A model generated the notes under the pieces. It did not search any database and was not told the DNA's origin. It worked only from the letters and a program-made list of their open reading frames with translations. DNA of 64,000 nucleotides, taken from assembly GCA_002292285.1 (NCBI GenBank), contig DBBP01000020.1:1-64000 (forward strand), in the 5' to 3' direction. This document shows, one piece after another, positions 41,201 through 49,035 of the stretch. Origin of the DNA: Proteobacteria bacterium UBA981 (GTDB lineage: Bacteria > Pseudomonadota > Gammaproteobacteria > Ga0077536). Each line of letters opens with the position of its first letter. Position 1 is the stretch's first letter. Position numbers and translations under genes: made by a program.

Positions 41201-42823
41201 TTAGCCGCGCAATGGCGGTTCCTGAAATTCACCCCAGCGATCCTTCAGCGTCGTTACCATTTCGCCGACGGTCGCATAGGCGTGGCAGCAATCGACGAGA
41301 TACGGCATCAGATTCTCGTCTTCACCGTCCGCCGCGCGGCCGAGCAATTCAAGGCTCCGCTCGGCGGCCGCATTATCGCGCTGGTCGCGCACGGCGTTGA
41401 ACTTGTCAATGACCGAATTGCGCATGCCTGGGTCGAGTTTGAACACTTCACCCACTTGGACTGCTTCTTCTTCCGACGCGTATTTGTTGACCCCAACGAC
41501 AACGCGTTCGCCGCTGTCGGTCTGATTTTTCTTCACGCGCGCACTGCGCGCCAGACGCATTTGTATGTAGCCATCTTCAATCGCTTTGACGGCGCCGCCG
41601 TAATCGGCAATCTCCGTCATGATGGCGTCGATCTGCGCTTCCATACTGTCTGTCAGGTACTCGACGAAGTAGCTGCCGCCGAGCGGGTCGACGGTGTTCG
41701 CAATACCCGATTCATCAGCAACAATCTGCTGCGTGCGCAAAGCCAGCTCCGCGCTTTGTTCGGTTGGGATCTGGAACGCCTCATCGTAAGCGCAGGTAAA
41801 AACAGACTGCGCACCACCGAGGATTGCGGCCATATTCTCAATGCCCACCCGCACGACATTGTTCAAAGGTTGCGCGGCGGTTAACGATGAACCACCACAC
41901 ACCACACCGAAGCGGAACAAGGCGCTTTTCTTATCCACAGCGCCATAATGGCCCTGAATCAAGCGCGCCCAAATGCGCCGTGCAGCCCTGAATTTTGCGA
42001 TCTCTTCAAAGAAATCCATGTGTACATAAAAGAAAAAGCTCAGACGCTTCGCGAAGCGGTCGATGTCGCCACCACGGCGTAGCAGTTCGTCGACATAAGC
42101 GATGCCGTTGCACAAGGTGTAGGCGATTTCTTCAGCGGCCGTACAACCGGCATCGCGGACATGTGCGCCGGCGATACTGATGGGGTTGAAGCGCGGTGTT
42201 TGCTCATTGGCGAACAAGATCGAGTCGGCAACGAGACGCATGGATGGTTTTACCGGGAAGATCCAGGTGCCACGCGCAACGTATTCCTTGAGGATATCGT
42301 TTTGAATGGTGCCGGTCAGGGCCGCTCTCGGAACGCCGGCTTTATCTGCGGCCGCGATATACATCGCAAGGATAATGGCTGCTGTACCGTTGATGGTGAA
42401 CGAGGTCGATATAGCGCTGAGGTCGATATCGCGGAACAGGATTTCCATTTCGGACAAATTCGACAGGGACACGCCGACCTTGCCGACCTCCGCGACTGCA
42501 ATGGGGTCGGTCGGGTCGTAACCGCACTGCGTCGGCAGATCGAGTGCGACCGACAAACCCGTCTGCCCACGCCCGAGCAGAAATCGATAGCGTTCATTGG
42601 ACTCTTCGGCTGAACCGAAGCCGGAATACTGGCGCATGGTCCAGCGACGACCGCGATAACCATCAGGAAAAATACCGCGCGTGAATGGCGCTTCGCCGGG
42701 TACCCCGATAGATTCGGGGTTGACCTGCTCAGGCCCAACGACAGCTGGTACTTCGATGCCGGACGGGGTGGAAAAGGACGGTGCGGCGGCTGCCGCGTTT
42801 TCGGGTCTCAAGGTCGTGGCCAT
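41201..42823 (-). CDS. Methylmalonyl-CoA mutase large (catalytic) subunit of the split type
   Basis: 540 residues covering only the TIM-barrel catalytic part; the B12 domain is a separate gene downstream. The family landmarks are FTRGIF, RRWTMRQYSGFGSAEESN, LSVALDLPTQCGYDPTDP, GTIQNDILKEYVARGTWIFP and DPLGGSYFVEYLT. The residues that separate methylmalonyl-CoA mutase from isobutyryl- and 2-hydroxyisobutyryl-CoA mutases look like Tyr (in FPDGY) and Arg (in AKRLSFF), matching Tyr89/Arg207 of the Propionibacterium enzyme when aligned from memory. This favours (R)-methylmalonyl-CoA to succinyl-CoA isomerisation, the last step of propionyl-CoA use. It is 14 bp from the crotonase gene ahead of it. 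Confidence 0.92.
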   Translation of the reverse strand: MATTLRPENAAAAAPSFSTPSGIEVPAVVGPEQVNPESIGVPGEAPFTRGIFPDGYRGRRWTMRQYSGFGSAEESNERYRFLLGRGQTGLSVALDLPTQCGYDPTDPIAVAEVGKVGVSLSNLSEMEILFRDIDLSAISTSFTINGTAAIILAMYIAAADKAGVPRAALTGTIQNDILKEYVARGTWIFPVKPSMRLVADSILFANEQTPRFNPISIAGAHVRDAGCTAAEEIAYTLCNGIAYVDELLRRGGDIDRFAKRLSFFFYVHMDFFEEIAKFRAARRIWARLIQGHYGAVDKKSALFRFGVVCGGSSLTAAQPLNNVVRVGIENMAAILGGAQSVFTCAYDEAFQIPTEQSAELALRTQQIVADESGIANTVDPLGGSYFVEYLTDSMEAQIDAIMTEIADYGGAVKAIEDGYIQMRLARSARVKKNQTDSGERVVVGVNKYASEEEAVQVGEVFKLDPGMRNSVIDKFNAVRDQRDNAAAERSLELLGRAADGEDENLMPYLVDCCHAYATVGEMVTTLKDRWGEFQEPPLRG

Positions 42824-42837
42824 GCCCGTGTGCTCCC

Positions 42838-43608
42838 TCAGGACTTCTTCAAAATATTATCGGCGACAGCCCAGTGATCGGGATGCACCCAAGTCTCAAC
42901 AAACGCGTCTCGTTCGACGACATCAAACTCAGCGCGGCTGCTCCAGCGGCGGGCCTCGATGGCCATGCCTTTGTAAGCGCGTAATACCTGAGCCGATTTT
43001 TTTTCCAACGGATCGATAAATCCCTTCAGGGTCTCTTCCAGTGTGCGTGTCGCGCCGGCAACTTCGTCGAAAAGTCCGATCTCGATGGCCTTCTCAGGCG
43101 GCACTATCTCGGCGGTGCAGAGCAGCTTGAGGGCGCGTTTGCTACCAATTAGTTCCATTAAATCACCGCCGCCGCCCCAGGCAGAAGAGATGTTTAAGCG
43201 TGATTGCAAGAACCCGATGCGCGCGTGTGCCGCCGCCACTCTGAAATCGCAGGCGACGGCTAACTCAGCACCCCCACCGAGTGCATCACCATTGAGCGCG
43301 GCGATCACAGGCAGCGGAAAATTGCGGATTGCGTCCAGTGCTGCGCGCGCGCCTGCCGCCATCTCGCGGGTCGCTTCGGGCGTACGTACGGTGCCGAGAT
43401 CGGCAAGGTCGCCGCCGGCTGCAAATGATTTGTCACCCGCCCCGGTAATGACTGCGGCAAGCAGTGAATTGTTGGCCGCCTGTTCGGTGAATGCATCCTC
43501 GATGCATTTCAGCAGCGCGCGACTCAGAGCGTTGCGTTTTTCAGGTCGGTTGAGCAGCACTCGTAAAACGCCACCTTCCTGTTCAACCCTGAGCATTTCT
43601 TGTTCCAC
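42838..43608 (-). CDS. Enoyl-CoA hydratase/isomerase (crotonase) family protein
   Basis: 256 residues from a GTG at 43608, chosen because GGAGGG precedes it; longer readings to 43854 lack family character. The crotonase fold is clear: LNRPEKRNALS near the start, oxyanion-hole residues in KSFAAGGDLADLG and ALNGDALGGGAELAVACDFR. By eye, the position of the first hydratase glutamate is a Gln (FLQSRLNISSAW), so it may not be a classic hydratase. It could be an isomerase, hydrolase or methylmalonyl-CoA decarboxylase-like enzyme. It is the first gene of the operon with the split mutase and meaB. Confidence 0.85.
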   Translation of the reverse strand: MEQEMLRVEQEGGVLRVLLNRPEKRNALSRALLKCIEDAFTEQAANNSLLAAVITGAGDKSFAAGGDLADLGTVRTPEATREMAAGARAALDAIRNFPLPVIAALNGDALGGGAELAVACDFRVAAAHARIGFLQSRLNISSAWGGGGDLMELIGSKRALKLLCTAEIVPPEKAIEIGLFDEVAGATRTLEETLKGFIDPLEKKSAQVLRAYKGMAIEARRWSSRAEFDVVERDAFVETWVHPDHWAVADNILKKS

Positions 43609-43755
43609 GCGATGTCCCTCCCCGGACCGGCTAGCTGCCGCAAAGCGGGCGTGAGCCGCGCAGGCTGAGTATCGCATAGCTTGGTTAACGTGAATGCAGC
43701 CCGCGCAATTTTCTCCACACGATAAAATTGGAAGCACACGCAGGACTACGCTAAC

Positions 43756-44793
43756 TTGCCGTGTATGAAGTGTCTGAACACGCGGTTCACCGATCTCCTC
43801 GGTATCGACCACCCGATCATGCAGGAGGGGCTCGGTCCATATAAGACTGTGCAACTGGCGGCAGCAGTCTCAAACGCCGGTGCCCTCGGTACAGTCAGTA
43901 TTCCAGGAATCAGCGAACCACCGGCTGCAGGCGCAGTAAAATTGCGTGGCTACATCGAGCAGGCCTGCGCACTTACCGACCGTCCGTTCGCGGTGAATGT
44001 TCCGGTGGGGACCGACAAACATGGCAACGTACCTGCGTTTAGCGCGGCCTATGTGGGCGCCGTAGTTGAGGCAGTCAGAGACGCCGAGATCGCAAAGCGC
44101 CTGCGTGTTATCACAACCTCAGCTGGCGCACCGGCAGCCGCACGACAAATGATTGCCGGCAGCGGATTGGTGCATGTCCATAAGGTGGGTGGCACCCGGC
44201 AGGCGGTGCGTGCGGCGGCGGACGGAGTCGATATGATTATCGCGTCCGGGTACGAAGCCGGTGGTCATACCCATGCGCGACCGGTGCACACTTTCGTACT
44301 CGGCCCCAGTGTTACCGAGGCAGTGGCGTGCCCGGTCATTCTGGCTGGCGGTATCAGGGACGGTCGTGGACTGGCGGCAGCACTAGCGCTCGGCGCAGAC
44401 GCTGTGGCACTCGGAACGCGCTTTGTTGCCAGCTACGACAATCCCGACTGGCACGCCGCTTACGCGGAACGGATTATGGCGGCGAGTGAGGGCGACGACA
44501 TTGTTTTCCAGGCGCTTTACGGACCCTCGCGAGCGCTGCCCAGCGGCGCTCTGGCGGAACTCGCTGATATCGAGGCGGGCGGCAGCATGGACGAGGAACA
44601 ATTGACCGCTTTCAAAGACAAGCGTCTCATTGCAGCCCAGCGCGACGGCGACATGGACGGTGGTATCCTGCCGGCCGGTCAGATTTCGGGCGCCATCAAT
44701 GACCTCGTTCATGTCGCTGAATTTGTTCCCGGCATGGTCGCCGAGGCACTCGCAGTGCTAGACCGCCTGGGGACATTGCAGAAGACCGTTTGA
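43756..44793 (+). CDS. Nitronate monooxygenase family protein (2-nitropropane dioxygenase-like)
   Basis: 345 residues. A TTG at 43756 with AGGA 10 bp upstream is the preferred start; ATG 43765 is an alternative 3 codons later. This FMN-dependent TIM barrel has the family's opening FTDLLGIDHPIMQEGLG, AAAVSNAGALGTVSIPG, the central HVHKVGG, GYEAGGHTHARPVHTFVLGPSVTEAV with a catalytic-type His, and VILAGGIRDGRGLAAALALGADAVALGTRFVAS. The family oxidises alkyl nitronates, but many homologues in catabolic clusters are uncharacterised flavoenzymes. It diverges from the mutase operon across about 147 bp. Confidence 0.87.
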   Translation: MPCMKCLNTRFTDLLGIDHPIMQEGLGPYKTVQLAAAVSNAGALGTVSIPGISEPPAAGAVKLRGYIEQACALTDRPFAVNVPVGTDKHGNVPAFSAAYVGAVVEAVRDAEIAKRLRVITTSAGAPAAARQMIAGSGLVHVHKVGGTRQAVRAAADGVDMIIASGYEAGGHTHARPVHTFVLGPSVTEAVACPVILAGGIRDGRGLAAALALGADAVALGTRFVASYDNPDWHAAYAERIMAASEGDDIVFQALYGPSRALPSGALAELADIEAGGSMDEEQLTAFKDKRLIAAQRDGDMDGGILPAGQISGAINDLVHVAEFVPGMVAEALAVLDRLGTLQKTV

Positions 44794-44983
44794 CGCTTGA
44801 GCGAGTCTGGCTGGTGTGCGCTGAGCACAGGTCACCGACACGGTGTCATCTATGCCGATGCCAAGGTCTGTCAGGTGAAGCAGCCTGGTGACAGGCCGCA
44901 CTGGTCTGATGCGGCGGACCTCGGGTAGCGAGCTACAGAAGTATTAGCTCCGGTACGCTAACCCGGCATCCCCGCCTGGGGCG

Positions 44984-45307
44984 CTACGCGTCGCCAAGCC
45001 AGGCGCCCAGATCCCAGCCGTCGTAGACCGTCCAGATGTAGTTACGGGTTGCGCCCTCGCGTAAGGGGTGCAGTTTCGCCGCGTCCGCCGCAGCATAGAA
45101 CTCATCGAACGCCGACTTATCCGGAAACTCGACAATGATCATGTGAGCACGTTCGTTATCGCCTTCGAGCATCGCGAGCGGCGCGTGGGCCGTGACCACC
45201 GGGCGGGCACCAAACTTTGCCAGCAGCGGACCCGCCTGGCGCATGTAGTCGCGGTACTGGTCCTCTTTACCCGGAATCAGGTCGTATAAGTTAAGCACAT
45301 AGATCAT
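44984..45307 (-). CDS. DUF1330-like small alpha/beta-barrel protein
   Basis: 107 residues from ATG 45307, which has GGGGAGA upstream; an ORF extending to 45364 is rejected. The sequence is that of the DUF1330/EthD-type dimeric alpha-beta barrels: YVLNLYDLIPGKEDQYRDYMRQAGPLLAKFGARPV, then MIIVEFPDKSAFDEFYAAADAAKLHPLREGATRN. Members are small dimeric proteins in catabolic clusters with unclear function. It diverges from the SDR gene. Confidence 0.82.
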   Translation of the reverse strand: MIYVLNLYDLIPGKEDQYRDYMRQAGPLLAKFGARPVVTAHAPLAMLEGDNERAHMIIVEFPDKSAFDEFYAAADAAKLHPLREGATRNYIWTVYDGWDLGAWLGDA

Positions 45308-45462
45308 TTTGTCTCCCCTCGCGGTGTCGGCACTTTTAGTGCGGCGCTCAATTAACGCTGGCAACGGTTAGTCACTGAGCTTACGCCGAATTCCGCTACC
45401 GTGAACACGTCTTCATTGGCTGCGTACAATGCCGCGACCAACCACACAGTGAGCGGACGACA

Positions 45463-46209
45463 ATGGATTTAGGAATCAAGGGTAAATGCGCGGCGGTTGC
45501 CGCCGGATCAGCGGGCTTGGGTCTGGGTGCCGCGAAAGCGCTCGCAGCCGAGGGTGCTCGAGTAGCAGTGTGCGGCCGCGACGCTGCGCGCTTGCAGGCA
45601 GCGCTCGCAGCGATTGGCGGTGACGTCATAGCGATTGAGGGCGATGTGTCCACGCCGGACGGCGGCCGGGCCTTTGTTGCTGAGGCGGCCGAACGTCTCG
45701 GGCAAATCGACATCCTCGTGACGAACGCCGGTGGCCCGCCGCCTGGTACTTTCGACACCACCCTGCCGGAACACTACAGCGCGGCGCTGGATATGAATTG
45801 TCTGTCGATGATTGAAATGTGTCGGGCGGTAATTCCGGCTATGCGTGAGCGAGGTTGGGGGCGCGTGTGCGCAATAACCAGCATCGGCGTAAAGCAGCCG
45901 ATTGGATTTCTACTTGCCAGTTCGGTGGCACGAGCGGGTTACACCAGTTTTTTAAAAATCACCGCGCGCGAAGTTGCCCCCGACGGCGTGACCGTCAATT
46001 CCTGCCAACCGGGGACTCACTGGACTGACCGGGTCGCCAAAATCGCCGCGACCAAAGAAGATGCCGCAAGCAATATTCCGGTCGGTGTGACAGGCGACCC
46101 CGATGATTTTGGCGCCGCCGTCGCATTTTTGTGTTCCGAGCAGGCCAAGTTTATTACCGGAACCGGCTTGCTGGTCGACGGTGGCCAGGCGAGCGGTCTG
46201 CTCGACTAG
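45463..46209 (+). CDS. Short-chain dehydrogenase/reductase with degenerate catalytic site
   Basis: 248 residues with a Rossmann fold. The cofactor motif is SAGLGLGAAKALAAEGARVAVCGRD (about 16-40), then NAGG in ILVTNAGG. The serine of the catalytic site is present (AITSIGVKQP), but the usual YxxxK is replaced: the aligned stretch reads LASSVARAGYTSFLK, so the tyrosine and lysine positions become Leu and Val. Related SDRs with SNxVR-like sites exist and may use an altered mechanism or be non-catalytic. The end TGTGLLVDGGQASGLLD is family-typical. It lies between the DUF1330 gene and a convergent P450 gene. Confidence 0.83.
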   Translation: MDLGIKGKCAAVAAGSAGLGLGAAKALAAEGARVAVCGRDAARLQAALAAIGGDVIAIEGDVSTPDGGRAFVAEAAERLGQIDILVTNAGGPPPGTFDTTLPEHYSAALDMNCLSMIEMCRAVIPAMRERGWGRVCAITSIGVKQPIGFLLASSVARAGYTSFLKITAREVAPDGVTVNSCQPGTHWTDRVAKIAATKEDAASNIPVGVTGDPDDFGAAVAFLCSEQAKFITGTGLLVDGGQASGLLD

Positions 46210-46295
46210 GCGCCCCAGTTGTCGCAGTGGGCATCACCGTCACCCGCGCGATGATGCCGACAACGACGCTGACAAAGGCGTATGTGCGGGCGGGG

Positions 46296-47531
46296 TTACG
46301 CAGCTTCCTGTCGGGCAATCAGCCTGACTGGCAGATGCTTCAGGCCACCGACAAAACTCGATTGGATGCGCTCCACGGGACCGGTGATTTCGATGCCTTC
46401 GTAGCGTTCCAGCAGTTCTTCCATGGCGATGCGAATCTCGATTTTGGCGAGTGGCCCCCCGAGACAAAAATGCGGGCCGGCACCAAAGCCGAGATGCAGA
46501 TTCGGGTGGCGAGTGATGTCAAACTTGTAGGGCTCATCGAACACTGCCTCGTCGCGATTGGCTGACGGGAACCACAGCATCAGCCGTTGACCGGCGGTAA
46601 TCTTTTGCGCGCCGATTTCGGTGTCCTTTGTCGCTACTCGCATCAGCGAAATTACCGGGTCCGACCAGCGCACAAACTCTTCTGCGGCAAGGCGCAATCG
46701 TTTCGGATCTTCGCGTAGTAACGCCATCTGGGCAGGGTTCTGCAAGAGCGCTAGTACGCCGCCGGAGAATGCGTTGCGGGTGGTTTCGAAACCGGCCAGC
46801 ATCAGCTGCACGCTGTTGTGCGCGACTTCCGACGGCTTCAGCGGTCCACCGTTAATCTGCGCGTTGCTCAGCTGGGTGATCGGATCGGAATGGGGACAAC
46901 CCTGACGCGCCGCGTGCTGTTTGAGTCCGTATTCGTAAAGAAGGCGATAGCCGTACGCGACCGTCTCCGCTGCCGTGCCCCGTTGGTATTCCGGGTCGCT
47001 GCCGCCAATAGCCATCTTGCCCCAGCTCAGCATCTCGTCCCAATCCTCCTCGGGCAGATTCAGAATCTCGCAGATCACCGCCATCGGAATTTTTACCGCG
47101 AGGTCGCTGACGAGATCGATCTCGCCGCTGGCAGGTAGTTGATCGAATATTTTTCCGACCAGACTTTTCACGCGGATTTCGCTGTCGGCGAGCGCCTTGG
47201 GCAGGAACGGTGGCGACATGACTTTGCGGACCGGGCCGTGGCGCGGCGGATCGATGGTCAACACGTTTTCGCCAACGCCCATGGCGTCTTTGGCAACCTC
47301 TGCCATGGCAGGGTCGACTGCAGGCATAACGCCCTCGCGTTCAGAACTAAACAATTCGGGCTCATTCAGGATGCGTTTCAGATCCGCGTGGCGAAAGATT
47401 GACCAGTAGCCGCGCCCGTCCGGGCTGCTCGTCCAGTGGACCGGACTGTCGCGGCGCATGGTGTCGAACAATTGATAGAAATCACCGTGCGAAAAGAAGG
47501 CGGGGTCGTTCAGTTTTTCGTCGACGTTCAT
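46296..47531 (-). CDS. Cytochrome P450 (CYP124/125/142-like)
   Basis: 411 residues from ATG 47531; an upstream TTG at 47555 is less likely. Key P450 motifs: the I-helix AGFETT (246-251), K-helix ExxR at Glu285-Arg288 (EEFVRW), and the haem-binding FGAGPHFCLGG with Cys356. The C-terminal FVGGLKHLPVRL matches the VGGIK/L end seen in the actinobacterial CYP124/125/142 group that hydroxylates the terminal carbon of branched lipid or sterol side chains. This gives a plausible first step for the acyl-CoA enzymes nearby, as inference. No ferredoxin or reductase is encoded in the window. Confidence 0.9.
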   Translation of the reverse strand: MNVDEKLNDPAFFSHGDFYQLFDTMRRDSPVHWTSSPDGRGYWSIFRHADLKRILNEPELFSSEREGVMPAVDPAMAEVAKDAMGVGENVLTIDPPRHGPVRKVMSPPFLPKALADSEIRVKSLVGKIFDQLPASGEIDLVSDLAVKIPMAVICEILNLPEEDWDEMLSWGKMAIGGSDPEYQRGTAAETVAYGYRLLYEYGLKQHAARQGCPHSDPITQLSNAQINGGPLKPSEVAHNSVQLMLAGFETTRNAFSGGVLALLQNPAQMALLREDPKRLRLAAEEFVRWSDPVISLMRVATKDTEIGAQKITAGQRLMLWFPSANRDEAVFDEPYKFDITRHPNLHLGFGAGPHFCLGGPLAKIEIRIAMEELLERYEGIEITGPVERIQSSFVGGLKHLPVRLIARQEAA

Positions 47532-47629
47532 CGTGGCGCACCCTGGATGCTGCAATCAGATAGACAGGTTATGCCACATCATCGGCAAATATTCGATAAC
47601 GCCAGGCGCGCCCGTTGCTCATGCTGGGT

Positions 47630-48544
47630 TCACGGCGGAGTTAGCGGTGGCCCAAGTTTGGCGCGGTCATGGCCAAGGCGGGTTAACCACCAGGCCGCGG
47701 CAAAGATGATGCTGCCACCGAGCCAGGTCCACGCGTCCGGCAATTCAGCGAACATCAGCCAGCCAAGCACGGCAGCCCAAATCAAACGGGTGAAGTTGAA
47801 GGGCATGGCAATCGCGATATCGGTCGCCTGCAGGCCGCGGTTATAGGTCCGGTGCAAGACCAGGCTGACCGCCCCAATCAGCACGAACAAAGCCCATTGC
47901 GCGGGCGACGGATTGGTCCATACGAAGGCCGCCGGGATCAGCAAAATTCCCGACTGGATCACGAACAACCACGCCGCGACGCTGTCGGGTGGATCTTTGC
48001 GCACCATGGTCTTGATCAAAATGGACACCACCGCACCCATAAAGGCCGACCCCAGCGCATAGGCCATGCCAAGACTAATTTCAGTGAAGCCCGGCCGAAT
48101 GACGACCATCGCGCCACACAGACCCAAACTGATCGCGAGCCAGCGTTTAACGCCGATAACTTCACCGAGCAGCAGCCCCGCCAGCGCCGCGCCAATCAGC
48201 GGTTGCAGAAAATTGATGGCGGACATGTCCGCGATGGGAATGAGTGCGACAGCGGCGAACAATAGTGTGACGTTGACCGAAGAGACTGCTCCGCGCAGCA
48301 GGTGGCGGCGAATCTGACTGGTGCGCATGACAGCCGGTCCGTGCCGAAGCAACCACGGCAACATCAACAGTGCGGCAATGGCGTTGCGCAAGAAGGCGAT
48401 TTGCAGGACTGGAATGTCAGGCGCCAGATGGCGGCCGATGGCGATGGAGCCCGCATAACACATGGCCGCCACGGACATCCATACTGCGGCACGCAGCGTT
48501 GCAGGGAGCGCCGCGAAGCGCGTAATCAGAAGATTGTTTGACAC
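47630..48544 (-). CDS. EamA/DMT-family membrane transporter (second copy)
   Basis: 304 residues with about ten membrane helices in two EamA repeats, from a GTG start. Landmarks: CYAGSIAIGRHLAP, LQIAFLRNAIAALLMLPWLLRHGP and MPFNFTRLIWAAVLGWLMFAELPDAWTWLGG. It is related to the copy at 5.2 kb but not a recent duplicate. It may form an operon with the P450 gene 98 bp downstream. Substrate unknown. Confidence 0.85.
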   Translation of the reverse strand: MSNNLLITRFAALPATLRAAVWMSVAAMCYAGSIAIGRHLAPDIPVLQIAFLRNAIAALLMLPWLLRHGPAVMRTSQIRRHLLRGAVSSVNVTLLFAAVALIPIADMSAINFLQPLIGAALAGLLLGEVIGVKRWLAISLGLCGAMVVIRPGFTEISLGMAYALGSAFMGAVVSILIKTMVRKDPPDSVAAWLFVIQSGILLIPAAFVWTNPSPAQWALFVLIGAVSLVLHRTYNRGLQATDIAIAMPFNFTRLIWAAVLGWLMFAELPDAWTWLGGSIIFAAAWWLTRLGHDRAKLGPPLTPP

Positions 48545-48548
48545 CTGT

Positions 48549-48707
48549 TCACCAACTCAAGCGGTCGCGTTGCGCCCGTAAACGACCGACTAGTTTAGTC
48601 ATGTCGTGCGGTTGCGCATTGATCAAGGCCCATTCTGTCGACGCGATCGGTCCCAGTCCGGGAAGTTCTGACCGCGATCCAACAATGGGCACTGGTTCAC
48701 GACGCAT
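48549..48707 (-). CDS. Possible 52-codon ORF of unknown function
   Basis: A short minus-strand frame immediately ahead of the transporter reads MRREPVPIVGSRSELPGLG, continues with PIASTEWALINAQPHDM and ends DRLSW. The composition is protein-like and the stop lies 4 bp before the transporter start, but there is no good ribosome binding site, the third-position GC is only moderate, and the frame could be extended only to near-start codons before a stop at about 48770. It could be a small protein, a decayed gene, or chance. No family was recognised. Confidence 0.25.
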   Translation of the reverse strand: MRREPVPIVGSRSELPGLGPIASTEWALINAQPHDMTKLVGRLRAQRDRLSW

Positions 48708-49035
48708 TTCCAATGCCGCCAGAGCGATCGGGGAATTGCGACTTGCACCTGGGCGTTGGCGCGCAGTCTAGCCCAGGACCCGTCAACGGCCATGCCTTGA
48801 TCTGGGTTGTATGTAGGTGGGGAACTATTGGCAGGTTGTCATGAACACTTGGAGAGCAGGGTTCTCCTGGCGACTGAATTGGTTAGAATGCCCGGCTGCC
48901 AGCCGCGCTACTCGGCGGCGACGTTGTGATTCAGTTCGAAAGCGCAGCCCTGAGCCTTGGTCACGTGTATTTTTATGACCGCATTGGCCGGCCAGGTCGG
49001 CGCCTCGAACGCTACTCATCGACTCGGAGAAAACT
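48708..49035. other. Upstream region of the TonB receptor gene
   Basis: Together with the small ORF this makes a 491-bp gap that must contain the receptor promoter. I looked for a cobalamin riboswitch core or other known leader and for Fur-like boxes, and found none I could support. TAGAAT near 48886 might be a -10 element but lacks a good -35. Confidence 0.35.

Noticed and set aside
48708..49035. Cobalamin or other riboswitch ahead of the TonB receptor
   Set aside because: No B12-box-like GCCACTG core or paired helices were found in the leader.
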